NCBI GenBank assembly: GCA_944323485.1
Contig: CALUSR010000003.1
Span: 1-64,000 of the forward strand
Direction: 5' to 3'
Length of the DNA stretch: 64,000 nt
DNA from: Candidatus Gastranaerophilales bacterium
GTDB taxonomy: Bacteria > Cyanobacteriota > Vampirovibrionia > Gastranaerophilales > CAJFVJ01
Shown: one piece after another, positions 61,401-64,000 of the stretch
Layout: each line of letters begins with the position of its first letter
Position numbering within the stretch: position 1 is the first letter of the stretch
Notes under the pieces: generated by a model
The model's database searches: none
What the model was told of the DNA's origin: nothing
Seen by the model: only the letters and a program-made list of their open reading frames with translations
Made by a program: the position numbers and the translations under genes

Positions 61401-62459
61401 TTATTCAGCTTGTTTTTTTTCTTTTTTTGCTCTTGTTTTCTTTGGTTTTTCCTCTGAAACCGCTGTTTCAGGGGTTTCTTCCGTTTTAATTTCTTCTGCC
61501 GGAGTTTCTTTTTGCAAATCAACTTTGGCTTCTTCTGATGCCGCTTGAGCCTGATTTTTGAATTCCTCTGGCGCATCTTCTCTGTCAGGGTTCCACCTTG
61601 GAAGATTCAACTGCTTTCTAACAAGCCCTATACCAACGTGAACACGCCATTCATCCATCTTCAATTGAGCTGCAATAATCTTGTGACAACCTATCGGAGG
61701 CAGCGGCAACAACGGTTTGTAAAGATTTTGTATTGCCATAAGCTGCTCGGGAGAAACTGCAAGTTTTCTCTTCGGATAAGGAAGTTTAGGAAGATTCAGT
61801 TTTTGTCTTACCAGATTAATCCCGAAGAAAGTTTTTTGCGGCTCAAGCCCTATTTCTGCACCGATAACTTCATGTGCATCATAGTTTGGAAGAGGAAGCA
61901 TTCTCTTGTATAAAACTTCTATTTGAGCTACCTGTTCTTTGCTTATAAGCAAGCTTTTCTTCTGCTTCGGAGCAGTTCTGTTTCCATATGGTCTTCTAAA
62001 TCCGCCGCCACCGTAATTATTCGGTCTGCGATTTTGATATCCGCCTTCTGGTCTTCTGAATCCGCCGCCACCGTAATTATTCGGTCTGCGATTTTGATAT
62101 CCGCCTTCGGGTCTTCTGAACCCGCCGCCATAGTTGTTATTTGGACGTCTGTCCTGATAACCGCCGCCGTAATTATTCGGTCTGCGATCCTGATATCCGC
62201 CATAGTTATTCGGACGTCTATCCTGATAATTGTTGTAACCTCTGTTTTGTCTTTCCTGATAAGGAGGTCTTTCTCCCATATCACCAGATGGCATATCATC
62301 CATCGGTTGTTGAGATTGAGAAGGAACATCTCCTTCTTGAGGCATAACATCATTTAACAACGGTTTTCTATCCGGATAAAGACAATCCGGACAGATTACT
62401 CTTTTTGGGTTTTTTGTTTCAAATTCTTTGCCGCATTTGGTACATTTATTTACATACAT
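61401..62459 (-). CDS. zinc-ribbon protein with Arg/Asn/Gly/Tyr-rich repeats and two helical repeats
   Basis: A 352-aa protein. A zinc ribbon is at 6-26 (C6xxC9, C23xxC26). Residues 75-155 are low-complexity units of the type Y-Q-[ND]-R-R-P-N-N-Y-G-G-G, resembling RGG/YGG-type RNA-binding or phase-separating regions. Two homologous units of about 55 residues (about 168-225 and 230-288) follow, sharing S-x-E-Q-x-x-x-I-x-x-L-Y-K-x-[ML]-L-P-L-P and G-I-x-L-V-R-[QK]-[KQ]-L-N-L-P. The tail is Glu/Lys/Ala-rich. Function is unknown; nucleic-acid binding is an inference. AGAGG precedes the ATG. Confidence 0.75.
   Translation of the reverse strand: MYVNKCTKCGKEFETKNPKRVICPDCLYPDRKPLLNDVMPQEGDVPSQSQQPMDDMPSGDMGERPPYQERQNRGYNNYQDRRPNNYGGYQDRRPNNYGGGYQDRRPNNNYGGGFRRPEGGYQNRRPNNYGGGGFRRPEGGYQNRRPNNYGGGGFRRPYGNRTAPKQKKSLLISKEQVAQIEVLYKRMLPLPNYDAHEVIGAEIGLEPQKTFFGINLVRQKLNLPKLPYPKRKLAVSPEQLMAIQNLYKPLLPLPPIGCHKIIAAQLKMDEWRVHVGIGLVRKQLNLPRWNPDREDAPEEFKNQAQAASEEAKVDLQKETPAEEIKTEETPETAVSEEKPKKTRAKKEKKQAE
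62001..62120. repeat. 60-bp tandem repeat inside the zinc-ribbon gene
   Basis: Positions 62001-62060 and 62061-62120 differ by one base. More diverged units continue to about 62240. The unit is 20 codons, so copy change keeps the frame. Confidence 0.9.
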
Positions 62460-62709
62460 CCTCTTTAAGCCCCTTGCAAATAATTTTCTTTCTTTGCATT
62501 TCTCTTTCTAATTTAATAACAAGCTGAAATATTTTTTCAATATTCTAATACTATCATAAAATGTCAAAAATTCATAATTTTTAACATTTATTTTTCAATC
62601 AAATAATGTAGTTTTTACTGCCTGTTCAGGTATTTATTAAGACAATTAACTTTTCATCAGTTGTATCAATTCAATTTTACACAACCGCCATGCCCGATTG
62701 AAGAAAAAA

Positions 62710-63162
62710 CTATTTCTCACTGCTCTCCTTTGAAAGCATAAATGTAACAGGTCCGTCGTTGACAAGGCTTATTTCCATCATTGCCTGGAAGCATCCTGTT
62801 TCAACCCTCAAGCCTGATTTCTTAAGCTCTTCAACAAATTTTTCATAAAATAACTTTGCTTCAAGCGGATTTTTTGCATTATCAAAGCTCGGGCGATTTC
62901 CCTTCCTGCAGTTTGCTGCAAGCGTAAACTGAGAAACAACGAGAATTTCTCCGCCTATATCTTTCAGAGAGAAATTCATCTTATCCTGTTCATCCTCAAA
63001 AATTCTGAGATTCACTACCTTATTCGCCAAAAATTCTATCTCTGAGCCGTTATCATTTTTCTCAACTCCGAGAAATATCAATATTCCCTTTTTTATCTCA
63101 GAATAAACCTTTCCGTCTATACTAACAGAAGCACTATTTACACGTTGAAGAAGAGCTTTCAT
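62710..63162 (-). CDS. dtd: D-aminoacyl-tRNA deacylase
   Basis: A 150-aa proofreading enzyme. The ATG at 63162 has AGGAG 7 bases before it. [17 protein letters not shown] at the start, SQFTLAA and NDGPVTF are the DTD signatures. It hydrolyses D-amino acids (and glycine) mischarged on tRNA. Its start lies 28 bases inside the end of the upstream gene, so the two are cotranscribed. The 250 bases downstream (62460-62709) show nothing I can name. Confidence 0.94.
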   Translation of the reverse strand: MKALLQRVNSASVSIDGKVYSEIKKGILIFLGVEKNDNGSEIEFLANKVVNLRIFEDEQDKMNFSLKDIGGEILVVSQFTLAANCRKGNRPSFDNAKNPLEAKLFYEKFVEELKKSGLRVETGCFQAMMEISLVNDGPVTFMLSKESSEK

Positions 63163-64000
63163 CAAATAACTCCTTTTGTTTTTTCAAAAAATCAATCCCC
63201 AACCCGAGCCATTGTCTGCCTGATGAGAAAAAGTCCTGCAAAATGTCAAGCAGTTCATCCATCTTTTCTTTATCCGTATAATCATTTGGCTCCTTGAGAA
63301 ACTCGTTCATCATATAATATTCTCTAATCAACAGAGAGAAAAATATCCTGTCTTTTGCAACATATTCTCTGATTATGTCACTGTAGATGTCAGAAATTTT
63401 TCCTATTCTATCTCTTATCTCGCCTGTCAAAATTTTTGCTCTCTGATAAGAATTTTTCAGTTTCTTAAATTCTCCCTCTCCTTTATCAAACAAATTCAGG
63501 CATTTTTCAAAAGATACAAGCAGTGTATTTGCCGTTGTTTTGAACTTTGCAAACTCTTTTGGAGAGACATAGTCTCTCAACGATGAGTCTATTATTTTCT
63601 CAACATCAATTTTTTCAGCTGCGTATTCTTCGAGAAAATCTTGCATTTTAATATTCTCAAATCCGTTTATCTGTGCGCCTCCGCTTTTGGTATTAAACAG
63701 CTTTGCATATGGAGCAATCTCAAGAGCTATGTTCTCAAAATGTTCTACAAACATTGCATACGCAGGCGATGTCAGAAGTTTATCTCCATTTTGTCCTACG
63801 ACAAAGCAAAGATTTTTTGAATTTTCTTCAAGTGTTTCTTGTATTTTTTTCATGCTCTCATCTTTATCTTTGAGTTTTGCAGCACCAAAATATTTATCAT
63901 AATCATCAACAAACAGCTCGAATTTTCCTGTAGAAACTTCTCTGTATTTAATATTATACGCACTGTTTGAAGCATAACACTGACCGTTTCTATATGCCAA
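63134..64000 (-). CDS. unknown helical protein, 5' end outside the window
   Basis: At least 288 residues; the frame is open to the right edge, so the true start may lie beyond it. It is mostly helical and charged, with segments such as [15 protein letters not shown] and [24 protein letters not shown]. No membrane segment or known motif is seen in the visible part. It is the upstream partner of dtd in an operon. Confidence 0.65.
   Translation of the reverse strand: MAYRNGQCYASNSAYNIKYREVSTGKFELFVDDYDKYFGAAKLKDKDESMKKIQETLEENSKNLCFVVGQNGDKLLTSPAYAMFVEHFENIALEIAPYAKLFNTKSGGAQINGFENIKMQDFLEEYAAEKIDVEKIIDSSLRDYVSPKEFAKFKTTANTLLVSFEKCLNLFDKGEGEFKKLKNSYQRAKILTGEIRDRIGKISDIYSDIIREYVAKDRIFFSLLIREYYMMNEFLKEPNDYTDKEKMDELLDILQDFFSSGRQWLGLGIDFLKKQKELFDESSSSTCK

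Noticed and set aside
62001-62240. Possible CRISPR array from regularly spaced repeats
   Set aside because: The units are directly tandem 60-bp copies without unique spacers and lie in a coding frame. No cas genes are present.
61923-62357. Open frame of about 145 codons antisense to the zinc-ribbon repeat region
   Set aside because: It is a by-product of the repetitive coding sequence on the other strand, which has the zinc ribbon, ribosome binding site and terminator.

Overview
The window looks like the chromosome of a low-GC, non-photosynthetic relative of cyanobacteria (Melainabacteria / Gastranaerophilales-like). This is an inference. It rests on the AT-rich composition, an adjacent pipY-sepF pair as in many cyanobacteria, and several unrelated proteins of unknown function that share a short N-terminal S-F-x-G-like stretch. 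No 16S gene is present to confirm it. No phage, IS transposase or CRISPR array was seen.

Layout. 1-880: tRNA-Leu(UAG) behind a duplicated leader, a small unknown gene and a 157-bp terminal-inverted-repeat element. 921-4643: a WG-repeat envelope protein, an AT-rich gap of about 770 bp, a 574-aa membrane-associated unknown and a guanine-deaminase-like enzyme. 4750-9606: a CoA-dehydratase-activase-like protein, a radical SAM protein and a large SLBB polysaccharide-export protein. 9791-13448: tRNA-Thr(CGU), two tandem paralogs with a phosphoribosyltransferase-like motif, and a membrane unknown. 13532-34092: an envelope-polysaccharide region with WbaP-type sugar transferase, two acyltransferases, radical SAM protein, lipid kinase, GmhA, PAP2 phosphatase, UDP-glucose dehydrogenase, glycosyltransferases, Wzy-like polymerase, Wzx-like flippase, SDR and Wzz. 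Its middle part (about 20.1-30.5 kb) is visibly more AT-rich, with TTA/ATA-heavy codons. 34123-39783: small lineage-specific proteins (EF-hand, repeat-containing, His-rich secreted) around a histidine kinase / LuxR-type regulator operon. 39893-63165: mainly housekeeping genes (polyprenyl synthase, lepB, pipY, sepF, aroH, uvrB, tmk, purH, a PurD-like gene, glmU, prs, ruvA, bioB, rplS, rbgA, rnhB, U32 protein, ROK kinase, dtd) mixed with small unknowns and a zinc-ribbon / Arg-Gly-Asn-repeat protein. A partial unknown runs off the right edge.

How the genes work together. WbaP-type transferase, glycosyltransferases, acyltransferases, flippase, polymerase, Wzz and the SLBB exporter are the parts of a Wzx/Wzy-type surface polysaccharide pathway. 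UDP-glucose dehydrogenase and GmhA would supply uronic acid and heptose precursors, and GlmU supplies UDP-GlcNAc. One acyltransferase gene carries six in-frame copies of a tetranucleotide, so the decoration may be phase variable.

The most unusual items are the shared N-terminal F-G stretch, the tandem phosphoribosyltransferase-like pair, the PurD homolog with lost catalytic motifs, the zinc-ribbon repeat protein, the tRNA-Leu leader complementary to the tRNA D arm, and dispersed palindromic repeats of the GTCATTCTGAG type that often sit directly at gene ends.
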